DNA from: Vespa crabro
Taxonomy: Eukaryota; Arthropoda; Insecta; Hymenoptera; Vespidae
Direction: 5' to 3'
DNA length: 64,000 nucleotides
Assembly: GCF_910589235.1 (NCBI RefSeq)
Contig: NC_060970.1
Span: 2,259,001-2,323,000 of the forward strand
The notes below the pieces were generated by a model. That model saw only the letters and a list, made by a program, of their open reading frames with translations. It was not told the origin of the DNA and ran no database searches. Positions 48,310 through 59,524 of this stretch are shown here, piece by piece. Every line of letters starts with the position of its first letter. Position 1 is the first letter of the stretch. The translations under genes were made by a program, and so were the position numbers.

Positions 48310-49571
48310 ATGTCTTTATTACGAATTATTCGATATAACGAATTATCCGTTATTTTTCCGTTAACTGCAAGGTAATTATTCTTCTTTAAATCATTATAAG
48401 CTTTTAGCAAAAGAAATTGTATTTGATGTTACTATTTTTTTTCTTTTTTTTTTACAAGTCATCTTTGTATATTATTGCTTTGTGTATTATTGTATATTAT
48501 TGAACATCATTAAGGATAATAAATATAAAAATCTTTTTTTCAGAGGATTCCTTTGGAGTAATTCGTCAAAAAGAAAGAGCAATGTCGTCATACAATTCAA
48601 GAGAGGCTTCAACGCCATAGTTAGTTCATCTATTAAACAAGAGTACAAGAAACAAAAGATTCTATCAAACATTTATAAAGTTGGTTGAAGAACATTAGCA
48701 ACGGATGCAACTAAACATTAAAAATAAATATGAAACAAATTTCAAGCAAATAAACAAAATAATGAAGTAACAAGAGGTACTGATCAGTCGCATTTTTCAT
48801 GGAAAAACTTTTTGGAGTATTTATATCCACATATTTGGTATTTATTGATTTCTTTGTCAGTAAGTATGAAAATATTAATAAAAAGTAAATTAAGCGTACA
48901 CATTACAATTATCTTCCTTCAAATGTTTATAAAAATGATATAATAAAAAATACTCTAATCAAATTAGATTATAGATAGATATAAAATTTATTTATCGACC
49001 AACAGAAATTAATTTTATTAAGTAATATAAATTTAATTAGTTGTGCAAGTGTTGCGATACCGGATGAGATATTTTTTACCGTCTTTGTGTAAATCCATAT
49101 TGTTTCACTACATACTGTATATTTTTTTATTTGTAGAGCGTCCTAATGGTTACAATGTTAAATTCTTGGATACCGCAATCTTTTGGCAATATCATAAATA
49201 TTGTGACAAAAATAGTCCAAGACAAAAAAAATGATTCTACATTGAATACTTTGGAAATACTTCTTAGTATTTGTGCTGGCACATATATATGTTGCACAAG
49301 TATGCACATTTTATGTATTTTCCAAAATTTCAAATATATATTCAAAATATCTACATCGCAAGGCTAAAGAAGTTCTACACGAATTATTGGTTGTGTTATT
49401 TCTGTAATAATGTTATAGCCTCAGCTGAGAGTATCAATATTATTATGTATGCCAATAGTTATATTTATTGGTAATCTATTAGGAAAAAACTTGCGTAATT
49501 TTTCTACAAAAACCCAAAATCAAATTGTGGAAGCTGCTGTCTGTGAAGAAGCTATCCAAAATATACCAACG
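48310..49571 (+). pseudogene. ABCB8-like pseudogene, copy 2, 5' half (exons 1-4)
   Basis: Exon 1 (48,310-48,371) is identical to copy 1. Exon 2 (48,544-48,859) has the same length (316 bp) and the same in-frame stops after KILSNIYKVG as copy 1. Exon 3 starts at 49,137 and has lost several bases relative to copy 1 after TLEILL. Exon 4 ends at 49,571 (VCEEAIQNIPT then GT) and is better kept than in copy 1, without its extra A. Homology to copy 1 stops at 49,636, where the gypsy LTR begins. Shared stops mean the gene was dead before it was duplicated. Confidence 0.8.
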
Positions 49572-49866
49572 GTAAATTAAGAATTATTTTATACTTTAAA
49601 ATCTGCTCAAATGCTATACCAATGGAACATTGGTACTGTTACATCCCGCACCCTTCTTATACTTAGAATATAAATACCTGCAAATAACATTATTCTTAGA
49701 TCGTTAAGTATAGGAAGTAAAAGGGGACACCTTACGCATTAAACCTTACGTATTATGTATTATACAAAAGAGTTTTCAAACATTATTACAAAGAAACGTA
49801 CAAATTAAGAATCTTATTTGCATAAGTAACTAATACAATTATATGACACATCCATTACCCGATAAC

Positions 49867-49946
49867 TAGAGGTGCGTACGAATCGCATGAGTTATCGTAA
49901 CCACATCAATTACCCGATAACTACAGGTGCGTACGAATCGCACGAG
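49867..49946 (-). repeat. Two satellite-like motifs in the LTR
   Basis: On the minus strand, 49,891-49,867 reads CTCATGCGATTCGTACGCAC and continues CTCTA. The satellite unit has the same 25 bases with one change (G for the T of GATTC). The second copy at 49,946-49,922 differs a little more. Each is flanked by GATAACT and AGTTATC-like arms, so they also form a dyad. Confidence 0.85.
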
Positions 49947-50357
49947 TCATTGTAATCACATCCTTTACATAATAAAAAAGTTTATGCCGAGAACACGACG
50001 TGGTAATAGGAAGTATCATTTACGCCGGTTACTCGCATCGTTTTACGATCTGGTTCGCCATCACTCGGATTTGGGAATTCTTCCAAAGGAGATCAACATA
50101 CACAAGGCAGTTTCTTATTGTCTCGTACATATCACAGTAGAAGAGAGAATCAACAGCCCAAGTAACTTATCACCGTCCGATCCCCGGACGAAAAATATCC
50201 GAGAAATCCCTCATCATCCACCACCTGTCAACGCTACTGAATAGGTCGCCTCATCGGAAGACCGTTCATATAGGTGTCCGTTCCGTGCCACGAATTGCGC
50301 GTAGCAGATAACGACCAAAAAGGACACAAATTTCACGAAGGTCAGATATATATTTTT

Positions 50358-51180
50358 TTAACCCTTTGCACTTGGAACCATTCTGGACGTTGGCTACCAG
50401 CTACTCGACGCTACTTTATGGCAGAAACGTGCATTTACAGACACTCGTATTATTTAATATAATTTTGGAACTAACTAACATATTATAATGATATTACATT
50501 TATATGAATTGGTTGAAATCGAGAAATGTATATTTGCACAAAAATCAATGTTTTATTTTTTATAATTTTGTATAGAGTGATAAACTCTAAAACACTTCTC
50601 AAAATGCATTGCCGGCTGATTAGTGCACATTTGACAATAATATGTTGTTTGATGCCCGTCACCAGGTGTTTTCCTATTAGAACAAACAATACAATCTCGT
50701 TTTATTTGTACCACATCAGGAATATGTAGTTTATTGTCTAATCTATTGTCCGCAGAAGATGTGAATGAACGCGTTCTCGATTCACGAAAATCACCTCTCA
50801 ACTGGTCAATGATTATAAATCTCACTATACAGTGCATGCTATATTTGCTTTCTTCTAAATCTTGTCATATCGCTCTTTTCAAGTAATGCCTTTGAAGTGG
50901 TTGGATCATCGTGAGCAATCTTATCGCGTTCTTGTAAGACAAAACTCGCTGACATTTCTTTGTGTATATCTTAGTAATTTTACTATATTTTGATTTGATT
51001 TCTTGTGCCATTTCAAGAGAAAACTTCAGGGAAGCATGCATGTCTCAAAAAGTTGTGCTGAAATAACTCAATTAGCCGTAATCACTAATCAAATTTAATG
51101 TCCCATGAGAGGGGATATCCGAATGATATGCTAGAATTACGATGTCCCACGAGAGGGGACAGCCGAGTGCAAAGGGTTAA
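50358..51180 (-). mobile_element. piggyBac deletion derivative inside the gypsy LTR
   Basis: TTAA at 50,358-50,361 and 51,177-51,180. Inverted ends are CCCTTTGCACTTGGAACC and CCCTTTGCACTCGGCTG. The minus frame 50,837-50,553 (94 codons) reads DQLRGDFRESRTR, then CIVCSNRK, TTYYCQMC and HFEKCFRVYHS: the last part of a piggyBac transposase with its cysteine-rich domain. The catalytic core is missing. The same termini are used by the element at 60,509. Confidence 0.9.
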
Positions 51181-51245
51181 GGCCCCTGCCAAGTGGAACG
51201 TAACATAAAACTGTTGACAGCGGTGGGATACGCGATTTATACAAC

Positions 51246-52036
51246 ATGTCATCTGATAAAGCAACTCATTCTGACAAACTTGTTACACCCATCGAAAGAA
51301 TAGAAACGCGTAGTGCTAGACTTAGGCGACTCAATGAACAAGAATTAGAGGACGCTCACCAAAAATTAGCTCAAATAAAATCTCAGTTAGTTGCGCGCGA
51401 ACAAGCTATGCGCGAACGCTAAGAAGCAATGAGGCGCGAGACCGAACGTGCATCTACGGCAAAATTAGAGATATATCCACTCGTGTTTATGATACAGGAT
51501 ATCCTTGCCATAAGGAGCGAGAGCCACTCCAAATCAGATCATCACTCGATAAATGAAGCATTAGAAATGATACCGCGTTTGACGGGAAAAATATGCCTCT
51601 CACCTCGTTTATTAAAACATGCAAAAGAGCACGACAGATGATACCAGACTACTCAAAAGACCTTTTTACTAAAGCAGCAATATGAAAATTACACGACTCC
51701 ACATACCGAGCAATAGAAAAACACGATATTCGTAATATGAACTCTTTATGCAACCGACTCAGACAAACACTAAGAACTCTGCACTCACAAGAATTCTACA
51801 GAGCTGAACTTGGAAACATATTAATGCGACAGAGCGAACCGATGATCGAATACATCGATAGGGTAAGCGCTCATGGACGAAGAATACTGGGAGGAAGCGT
51901 CCGAAACGAAAAACGCGAAATCGACGAACTAACTCTCCATAGCTTCTGCGCCGAATTCCCCATGGAATACTTCCCATACATGCTAGCTAGTCAATGCAGG
52001 AGTTTAACAGAAGCATGCGATAAAGCAATCGCATGC
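51246..52036 (+). pseudogene. Gypsy gag (capsid region) pseudogene
   Basis: The frame from ATG 51,246 (MSSDKATHSDKLVTPIERIE) runs into a charged coiled-coil-like stretch, is interrupted by TAA at 51,420, and continues to 51,641. A second frame at 51,737-52,039 has MNSLCNRLRQTLRTLHS and ILMRQSEPMIEYIDRVSAHG, a capsid-like pattern of gypsy Gag. At least one stop and one frameshift break it. Confidence 0.7.
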
Positions 52037-52204
52037 TAGAATGCATGCGATTGCTTTAATGCAATAATGAATGCAATATAAATGGAATAGAAGAAAGGCC
52101 GCAAAATTTTGGCAATCAAAAGACAACAGCGAGTGACCAGCTGATTTCCACTATCACGAATCGCGAAAATCGAGAGGAACGAACACACGAACGACACGGA
52201 CTAA

Positions 52205-52475
52205 CGATGCGTGTGAAGTCTGCAAGTATTGTAAAAGAGTAGGACATATGTGAAACAAATGTTACAGGAATACACAAGACTCTCAAAAGCGTACTCCTAT
52301 CCATAGATCATATCATCCTCCTCCTCCTCCTCCTCGATTATCTCACACTTCTCCTGCTGTAGGACCCTTCCTGGTCTCCTACAAATCCAAAAGAGTGTCG
52401 ATACTGCAGAAATTACGGACATACAATGGACGAATGTCGAAAAAGAAAGTGGCAAGAACGCCAGTCGGGAAACGC
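52205..52475 (+). pseudogene. Two nucleocapsid zinc knuckles of gag
   Basis: Knuckle 1 near 52,217 reads CKYCKRVGHM, stop, NKC: CX2CX4HX4C with a TGA inside. Knuckle 2 near 52,397 reads CRYCRNYGHTMDEC and is complete. They are separated by a short CTC/CTT-rich run (52,314-52,335). Confidence 0.8.
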
Positions 52476-52539
52476 GAACCACCCTCCGTCGAGCGACTTC
52501 GGGGATAAACGCGCAAACGCGTCAGATAATGACGGTAAG

Positions 52540-52905
52540 AGCGGACGAACCAACTATGTCCGCACAGTCCGGTTAAATAACGATCCGAGTTCACTTTTTG
52601 TCGTCATCACTTCTAAAGACCTGAAAGGAGAGATTGAGTTTTTAATCGACACGAGGTCAGAGCCTAATATATTAAAAATCGGTATGGTCGATGATTTTCT
52701 AATGTGCAACGAATCAAAGATAAAATTAAGTGGAATAACAAAAGAAACGATATGTACGTACGACTCTTACACCATCGACATTTATGGATACCCCATAGAA
52801 TTCCATATTGTTCCCGACTCCTTTCCCATCCCACATGGCGGCATAATCGGATCCGATTTTTTTAAAGATACTGCAAAGATTAACTTTATTAAAGAACACG
52901 CATAA
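52540..52905 (+). pseudogene. Gypsy retropepsin-like protease, damaged active site
   Basis: Open frame ending at 52,905 carries GEIEFLIDTRSEPNILKIG, where the aspartic protease triad should read DTG or DSG but shows DTR. Further on is PHGGIIGSDFF, the flap-distal hydrophobic-Gly motif. The G-to-R change corresponds to one G-to-A base change and should inactivate the protease. Confidence 0.75.
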
Positions 52906-53080
52906 TGACTAGGCCTTTCGTCAAGCCGAAGAAGATAACCATACCGGCGCGAACCAGTAACATAATTAAAATAGGCACTTTGGACAAGAAAAGTAAAATA
53001 GGCTATGTGCCTTCATTAAATTTGGAAGAAGGAATTTACGCAGGCGAACCTTAGTAAGCAACAATAACGGAGAGACACTC

Positions 53081-54228
53081 ATGAGGATTTTTAATACCAA
53101 AGAGGAAGACGTAAACCTCGTTATTCCAAGAATCGAACTTCAGGATTTTGAAACAGTCGACATTTGTAACTTATCAACTCCAGAACCTAGGAGCACGGAC
53201 AGAGATAATAAAATTTTAAAAGATTCTTATCTCTCCTTCGAAAGTATTTCTTCGAACGAGGCTAGTAAACCCAGTATGCGGACCTTATCTCCCCTAGGAC
53301 GAGATAACGACGCACTGAAAACAGAACGCCTCACACACGGGACCGAGATTACGGAGATTATGCAATCGACAAAGGCCGTCACCATCCTTCCCACATCCTC
53401 CCCTCTCTCACTCGTCCCTGTAGACCAGTCGCAGATAAGACTAATAAACGCTACGCTAAAACTCTCCAAAGCATAAATTTGGAATCATTAAACGCGGAAG
53501 AAGCAAGAACGGCAGAACATATGATAAAAGAATCGTTGGGCTTATTCCATTTACCGGGAGATAAATTTACGCTTACCAACACTATAACACACAAAATAGA
53601 AACAGTAGATTCGACGGCAGTTTCCGTACGCCAGTATCGCTTCCCTCCCATACATAAGGAAGAAATAAATAAATAAATAAGTGAGCTCTTAAAGAATGAA
53701 GTCATCCAGCCCTCAACGTTACCCTACAATTCTCCTCTCTGGATCGTTCCAAAGAAAGCAGGCGCCGACGGAAAGAAAAGATGGAGATCAGTGATAGATT
53801 ACAAGATGTTAAATGAAAAAACGGTAAAAAATAACTACCCTCTACCTAACATTACTGAAATATTAGACCAGTTAGGAAGTGCTAAATACTTCAGCACGTC
53901 TGATTTAGTATCTGGATTTCACCAGATCGCGATGAGCAAAGAAGACGCTCCTAAAACGGCATTTTCAATACCATACGGCCATTACGAATTCACACGAATG
54001 CCGTTAAGGTTAAAAAACACTCCTTCTACATTCCAGAGATTAATGAATTCAATCCTCACGGGACTGCTAGCAAACGAGCTTTTCGTATATCTAAATGATA
54101 TAGTAATCTACTCCAGCTCTCTTTCAGAGCACCTTATTAAATATCGAAAATTATGTGATAGATTAAAGAACGCAGGACTAAAATTACAACCAGAAAAGTG
54201 TAACTTTCTTAGAAAAGAAGTTATTTAG
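53081..54228 (+). pseudogene. Gypsy pol: linker and reverse transcriptase
   Basis: After a spacer frame (53,081-53,476) the RT frame runs from 53,479, with a stop in an AAAT run near 53,668. It includes GLFHLPGDKFTLTN, VRQYRFPPIHKEEI, SPLWIVPKK, WRSVIDYKMLNEKT, YPLPNI, STSDLVSGFHQI (catalytic Asp present) and FQRLMNSIL. The YxDD box reads FVYLNDIVIYSS, so the first Asp is Asn. A frameshift follows KCNFLRKEV at 54,225. RNA-directed DNA synthesis would be lost. Confidence 0.9.
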
Positions 54229-54900
54229 GACATGTAATCAGTTCGAACGGTGTGAAACCCGATCCCGGAAAGATAAGAGCAGTAAAAGAATTCCCAGTAT
54301 TCCGTTCAGCGAAAAATATAAAGTAATTCTTAAGACTAGCTGGTTATTATAGATTTATACCTAATTTTTCTGCTATTAATAAACCACTCACGAATCTTCT
54401 AAAGAAAAATGTATCATTCAAATGGGAGAATAGCCAAGAAATTTTATTTAAAACGTTAGTAAATTTACTGTGTCAAGAACCGTTATTACAATATCCAGAC
54501 TTCTCAAAACCTTTCGTCGTTACAACCGGTGCATCCAATTACGCTATAGGAGGAATACTAAGCCAAGGCGAAATAGGCAAGGACCTACCTATTGCGTATA
54601 TTTCCAGATAGCTTAACCAAGCAGAACAGAATTATTCAACCATAGAAAAAGAATTATTAGCCATCATATATTCAGTAAACTATTTTAGACCTCTACGGTA
54701 CTAGCTTTCGGTAAACTATTTTTACCTTTACGGTACTAGCTTTTCATTTAGTAACGGACCATAGGTCACTAAAATGGTTGCATTCAGTAAAAGATCCTAC
54801 ATCGAGATTAATACGTTGGCAATTAAAGCTAGCCTAATACGATTATAACGTCGTACATAAGGCCGGGAAAAGGACCGTAAACGCGGATGCCTTGTCTCGA
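54229..54900 (+). pseudogene. Gypsy RNase H region with small tandem duplication
   Basis: Frame-shifted continuation of pol: LGHVISSNGVKPDPGKI, FLRLAGYYRFIPNFS, KPFVVTTGASNYAIGGILSQ, AEQNYSTIEKELLAIIYSV, then TDHRSLKWLHS and VNADALSR. A tandem repeat of about 37 bp at 54,675-54,745 (GTAAACTATTTT ... ACGGTACTAGCTTT twice) shifts the frame. The first RNase H Asp (usually TDAS) is replaced (TGAS). Confidence 0.85.
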
Positions 54901-55499
54901 AACCCCGTATACCTTCATAAACAAATACTCCCCATAGTAGGGACAAGCTCGAGCGAGGAAGAATTGTATACGCCCAAAAGTAAACACGTGCACTCTCAAG
55001 AATCACAAAATAGGAAAGCGGACGACATAACAGATGAAACCATTCAAGTCCCATTTGACGTATACAACGGAACAGACGATACGAATGACGAAACTTCGAC
55101 CGACGAAATGTACGCTCATATCGACGGCAGTATAGTAGAAATAAAAAATAGAATAATAATGCATAACGGGAATATTACTTTCTTTATTACGACTAACGGA
55201 ACTTCAGTAGATCTAGACCCAAAAGAGCTAGCAAACAACCATAAATTATCCACCATCATCGACCGACGAAACCCTTGGAAATGTAAAGGTTATTAAGAAA
55301 AATGAAAGGTATTTAATAGCGTTACCTGTCAAGGAAATAATCTCACTCTTTATTAAACTAGGAATTCTGGACGAAGTCCTTCATTCTCTTCTTAATGCGG
55401 CCATCAAACTATAATTAAAAACGATAGCAATCTTAAGAGGACCAGTGGGAGATATACCCTGGAGCGACGTAAGGCGGAAAATTCGTTCGATTTTTTTTA

Positions 55500-56395
55500 C
55501 GTAGAGAAACAAAGATCATTATATTAAGGAATGAGATAGAGATACCTAAAGAAACCGAACGAATAGAAATAATACATGACAACCATTCGACGCCTGTAGA
55601 TGGACATAAAGGTGTATCGAAAACTTACTCTAGAATTCGACAAAAATACAATTGGACAAATTTAAAAAGAGGTATTCTAAATTATATACAGAAGTGCAGA
55701 AGTTGTCAAACGAAAAAGCTTGATAAGTTAAAAATTCATCAACCGATGACTATCAATGACACGCCCGGGAAAGCATTCGATAAAATATCTATGAACATCG
55801 TAGGTCCGATGCCTACCACGAAATCCGGACGTAGCTATATCTTAACAATGCATGGTCTTTTCAGTAAATATTCTAACGCGATTCCCCTCCAACAAGCTTC
55901 TTCGGAGGAAATCACTGATGCATTTATTAAAAATGTAATATGCCGATTTGATTCTCCAAAAGGTATCTTCACCGATCAAGGTACCAACTTCTTATCGAAA
56001 TTAATGAAAACCGTTGCTAAGAAATTCAAAATCCATCAATATCAGACGAGCGCGTGTCACCCACAATCGAAAGGTTCAATCGGACTATCATATCACGTCC
56101 TCGTAGAATTCCTTAAACATTTCATTACCGAAAACAGCGAATGGGACGATTGGATTGATGTGACAATATTTTCATATAATACAAGCGTACGCGAAGGAAC
56201 GATGTATACACCTCACGAACTAGTGTTTGTCCAATTAATCAGAACGCCGAACGAATCTACCTATAATGATTTACAAAATGAAACATATGTGCATTACCTG
56301 GGAATGTTAAATGAACAGATTAATAGATCACAAGAAGCTGCAAGACAAAATTTAATTAACGAAAAAACAAATAAAAATATACTATGACAAAAAGC
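55500..56395 (+). pseudogene. Gypsy integrase, N-terminal and catalytic parts
   Basis: The zinc-binding HHCC region lies at about 55,575-55,720 (HDNHS...GHKG ... CRSCQ). The open frame 55,746-56,387 is the rve core: DKISMNIVGPMPTTKSGRSY (first catalytic Asp now Asn), IFTDQGTNFLSKLM (second Asp kept), and KGSIGLSYHVLVEFLKHF, where the Glu is replaced (SIG for the usual L/IE). After a stop the C-terminal part continues with KGKLDDKYIGPFDIVL up to the mariner at 56,500. Confidence 0.9.
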
Positions 56396-56499
56396 AGCGA
56401 GTTGTTGATTTTAAAGTAGGAAACCGAGAATATCTTCTGAAAGGAAAACATAAAGGTAAACTCGATGATAAATATATCGGACCATTCGATATAGTATTA

Positions 56500-57779
56500 A
56501 GTTGGTGCGAATGAAATGTCGGATTCTTAAGTGAATATATTAAACTGCATATCTTTTTCCAAAAGCTGTTTATTTGATGAAAATATGCTCCATTTACTTC
56601 AATACACTTTTCCCAACGAGATTTTAATGCATAGATGTCTGTCTTGAAGAAATTCTGATCTTTAGAATCAATGAACTCTGTATGGCATTTTTCAGACTGT
56701 CTTCATTTTCGTACTATTTACCCCGTAAAAACAGTTCGAAAGGTTTAAATAAATGAACGTCGGTTAGCGAAAGATCCGGTGAATAAGGTGGGTGCTGCAA
56801 AATTTCATATTTTAATTCATTTAATTTCGCAATTGTTTTGTACGATGTATGCGCCCGAGCGTTGTCGTGGAGAAGTATTTGGCCATGCCGATTAACAAAT
56901 GATAGGCGTATAATTTTCAATTTTTCATGCATTTCTTCAATGTACTGGCAATACTTTTCGGCTATAATTGTCATTCCAGTTCGAAGGAATGAGTAGTGTA
57001 TTACTCCAATCACATTCCACCAAACTGTGATTAAAATTTTCTGTGGATGAAGTGATGACCGTGGAGTATGAGCACAAGCCTCATCCCTATCAAGCTACCG
57101 AGCACACCTTTTCCTATTGTCGTAAAGAACCCATTTTTCATCACAAGTAATGATCCGATCGAAAAATGGATCTCGATTAAATCGGGTTAGCAATGATGAG
57201 CATACGTTCAAGCGATCCAGCTTATTTCGCTCGGTTAGTTCGTGCGGTATCCACTTATCCATTTTTTTCACCTTCCCAATTTCAGAGAGATGTCGCAATA
57301 TTGTTGTATAGTCAACTTCCATTCTGGCAGCAAGTTCCCTTGAAGAAACAGTTGGATTCGTTTCCACCAATGCTTTCAGAGCATGATTTTTCACAGACGT
57401 TTCGGGTCTTCCACGCGGTTCATTTAGCAGGGAAAAATCACCAGAACGAAATTTTTCAAACCAACGCTGCACTTTTCGATCGTTCACAGTATTTTACCCA
57501 AACGTCTGGTTTATATTGCGTGCAACTTTTGCAGTATTATTACCAAGTTTATATTCATATAAGAAAATTACACGAATATCGGTTGAATTCATATCGGTGC
57601 AAAATTCAAAGCAAATAACAAAAGGGAACACTTTTGAGAAAATCTTCTTTGCTAAAATGTGACTCTGGCAATAGACAGTACGACTATAAGCCAGGTTATA
57701 TCAAAAACAAAAGCATAACAAAAACAGGGAGACAAACATTCACATTTAAAGAAAATCCGACATTTCATACGCACCATCC
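56500..57779 (-). mobile_element. mariner element inserted in the gypsy integrase
   Basis: TA at 56,498-56,499 and 57,780-57,781. Inverted ends share TGGTGCG.ATGAAATGTCGG. Removing it with one TA rejoins the integrase reading frame (IVL to IEVLNKYN), so the insertion postdates a coding gypsy sequence. Confidence 0.93.
56600..57600 (-). pseudogene. mariner transposase pseudogene in the integrase insertion
   Basis: Minus-strand transposase in two main pieces. The first (57,487-57,095) has MNDRKVQRWFEKFRSGDFSL, RGRPETSV, an HTH (SSRELAARMEVDYTTILRHL), WIPHELTERNK and ITCDEKWVLYDNRKR (first Asp). The second (57,013-56,714) has ILLHDNARAHTS (second Asp) and HPPYSPDLSLTDVHLF (third Asp, D34D). Frameshifts separate the parts and the extreme C-terminus. 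It belongs to a different mariner lineage from the copy at 34,831, judged by ends and sequence. Confidence 0.9.
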
Positions 57780-57781
57780 TA

Positions 57782-57905
57782 ATAGAAGTATTAAACAAGT
57801 ACAATATAAAAGTACGTACCGATAATGGCGACCGCATAGTAGACGCCACAGACTCAAGATTAATAAATCTAAACAACAGTCGCCATCGTGGAAACCTGTA
57901 GTACC
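57782..57905 (+). pseudogene. Gypsy integrase C-terminal tail
   Basis: Continues IEVLNKYNIKVRTDNGDRIV and ends soon after INLNNSRHRGNL, in the frame interrupted by the mariner. This is the usual C-terminal small domain after the rve core. Confidence 0.7.
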
Positions 57906-58039
57906 GATACATGGTTCCTTTAAGCACAGTATAGCGCAACGATCCCTTTCCCTTCCATGATGACAATTGGTAAAGTAGTCCCCCACCACAGTCGATAAAT
58001 TAAAATACAAGAAACGTTAAACGAGCTAACAGCATCCAT

Positions 58040-59450
58040 TGCCTTTCGACGCTCTGCAAGATGGAATAGCTCAGAAGTCGACATAAAAATCTTTACAGTG
58101 AAAATCTTTATTTTAATACTAATCTTAATAAAAGGACGACAGCTATTTCCGTCGTCCATTGACACAACATTTGTGCCAGCAGCTGCACTCTACGGGCACT
58201 CTCTCTCTCTCTAGGCCCTAACATATTCATATTAAGCCTAAAGGAAAACAGCATCAACACAAGAAGACTTATCTTGAGCGGCACCGCCATGACAGACGGT
58301 ACTTGCAAAAGCTCTCAATATAGCGACCTCTATAGAACATGGGACGACGTAGTAGTACAAGCTTCCGTTAGGATCACGCTACAAGACTATTTCGCCACCG
58401 TCAAGACAAAGGCCAATCAAATCCATCTAAAATCAGGAACTGTATGGGCATTGGACGAAGAAGCCTGCCTCGACTCAAATGGAAGTGAAAGTTATTAGTC
58501 GAACATTTCAACCAACAGCAGTAGTTTCCATGAATATGATGTTCTTTATGAGGGGCCAGCAATGAAATTAACACCTGCCGAATCATCTCAAGGACCCATT
58601 CTTTACACAGTAACAAAGAAAGATCTTACGTTTGCTCTAACAAGAAACAGTGAGTTTATTTTATCCGGATACTCTATCATCATAAGAGAATAGCTATCTT
58701 TAGCTATTATTCATAGAAACATCACGTGGAAGATCATTTAAAGGAAAGATTAAAACTTCCGTAGAAAATTTAGATATCTTCGCCTATGTGAATTCGAAAT
58801 TTATATATGTAGAAGGACATCTTAAGACACAACTAATCTCGTTATATATCGACATTACGCAACAAAAGTGTGTTTTAGAGAAACAGGTACTCAAGAATGC
58901 TCTTTCGTTAGCAACAATAGTAACCGACAAAATGCATTATGCTTTGATGAAGCAGCCAGGATACATGGCGGTCATTGCGGTAGAATTAATATATATATTA
59001 AAATGTATTCCTGTAAAAGTAAAGATCAGGCAGACTGAGGAATGCTATAAAGAATTACCGATCAGTTATCGGAACGACTCATATTTCCTAGCACCTAAAA
59101 CACGTTCCATCCTGAAAAAAGCTTCTTCAAAAAATTGTAACGAATTATTTCTCAACATGTATAATCTACATGGAACCTGATGTAGAGTGGCCCCGAAACT
59201 GATCGAATCAATATCTCGCCCAGTAATTCAACATCTAACGAAGTTAGATGTACCTCCACAGTAGAGATACATCGACCCTGAACACGATCGTGAACAAGCG
59301 ATATTTACTAAAAAGAGGATCTTAAACTCAGGTCACACGTTAGGAAACCAGCTGAAAAACCCGCCATTATCGACACTCTTGCTAGAGGAATTAATGGGAG
59401 ACATATATCTTCAGGCAAACATCTCTTTATATAATCTAATGAATGAGGAA
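58040..59450 (+). pseudogene. Possible env-like third ORF of the gypsy element
   Basis: Downstream of the integrase, several broken frames follow in order. One (58,788-59,180, 130 codons) contains a hydrophobic stretch and three spaced cysteines. Frames before (about 58,270-58,700) and after (59,200-59,450) look coding but hold stops. Position and composition fit an envelope-type glycoprotein as in env-bearing insect gypsy elements. I cannot assign the glycoprotein lineage. The reading is broken throughout. Confidence 0.4.
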
Positions 59451-59524
59451 TAAATTGTGGTCACATATGACCACTGTGGCGATCAACGTATTAATTTGTA
59501 TAATGATCTTTTTCTTTTTTACAG

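Larger units (their letters stand above)
49637..51205 (+). repeat. 5' LTR, split by a piggyBac derivative
   Basis: Starts TGTTACATCCCGCACC and ends GTAACA at 51,200-51,205, giving matching inverted tips. Without the insert it is about 750 bp. It contains two copies, 55 bp apart, of a motif almost identical to the satellite core (49,867-49,891 and 49,922-49,946). An open frame at 49,927-50,244 lies inside it; similarity to the 20.4-kb fragment is at DNA level, so I do not call a gene. A primer-binding site probably lies just after 51,205, but I cannot name the tRNA. Confidence 0.7.
49637..59451 (+). mobile_element. Ty3/gypsy-type LTR element, decayed, nested insertions, no 3' LTR
   Basis: It begins with TGTTAC at 49,637, exactly where homology to ABC copy 1 stops. 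Order: 5' LTR, gag, zinc knuckles, protease, reverse transcriptase, RNase H, integrase, possible env. A piggyBac derivative sits in the LTR and a mariner in the integrase region. The right junction is at about 59,451, where ABC homology resumes at TCACATATGACCAC. No second LTR is seen there, and about 226 bp of the host intron (26,770-26,996 in copy 1) is absent. A deletion therefore removed the 3' LTR together with flanking host sequence. Confidence 0.88.
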
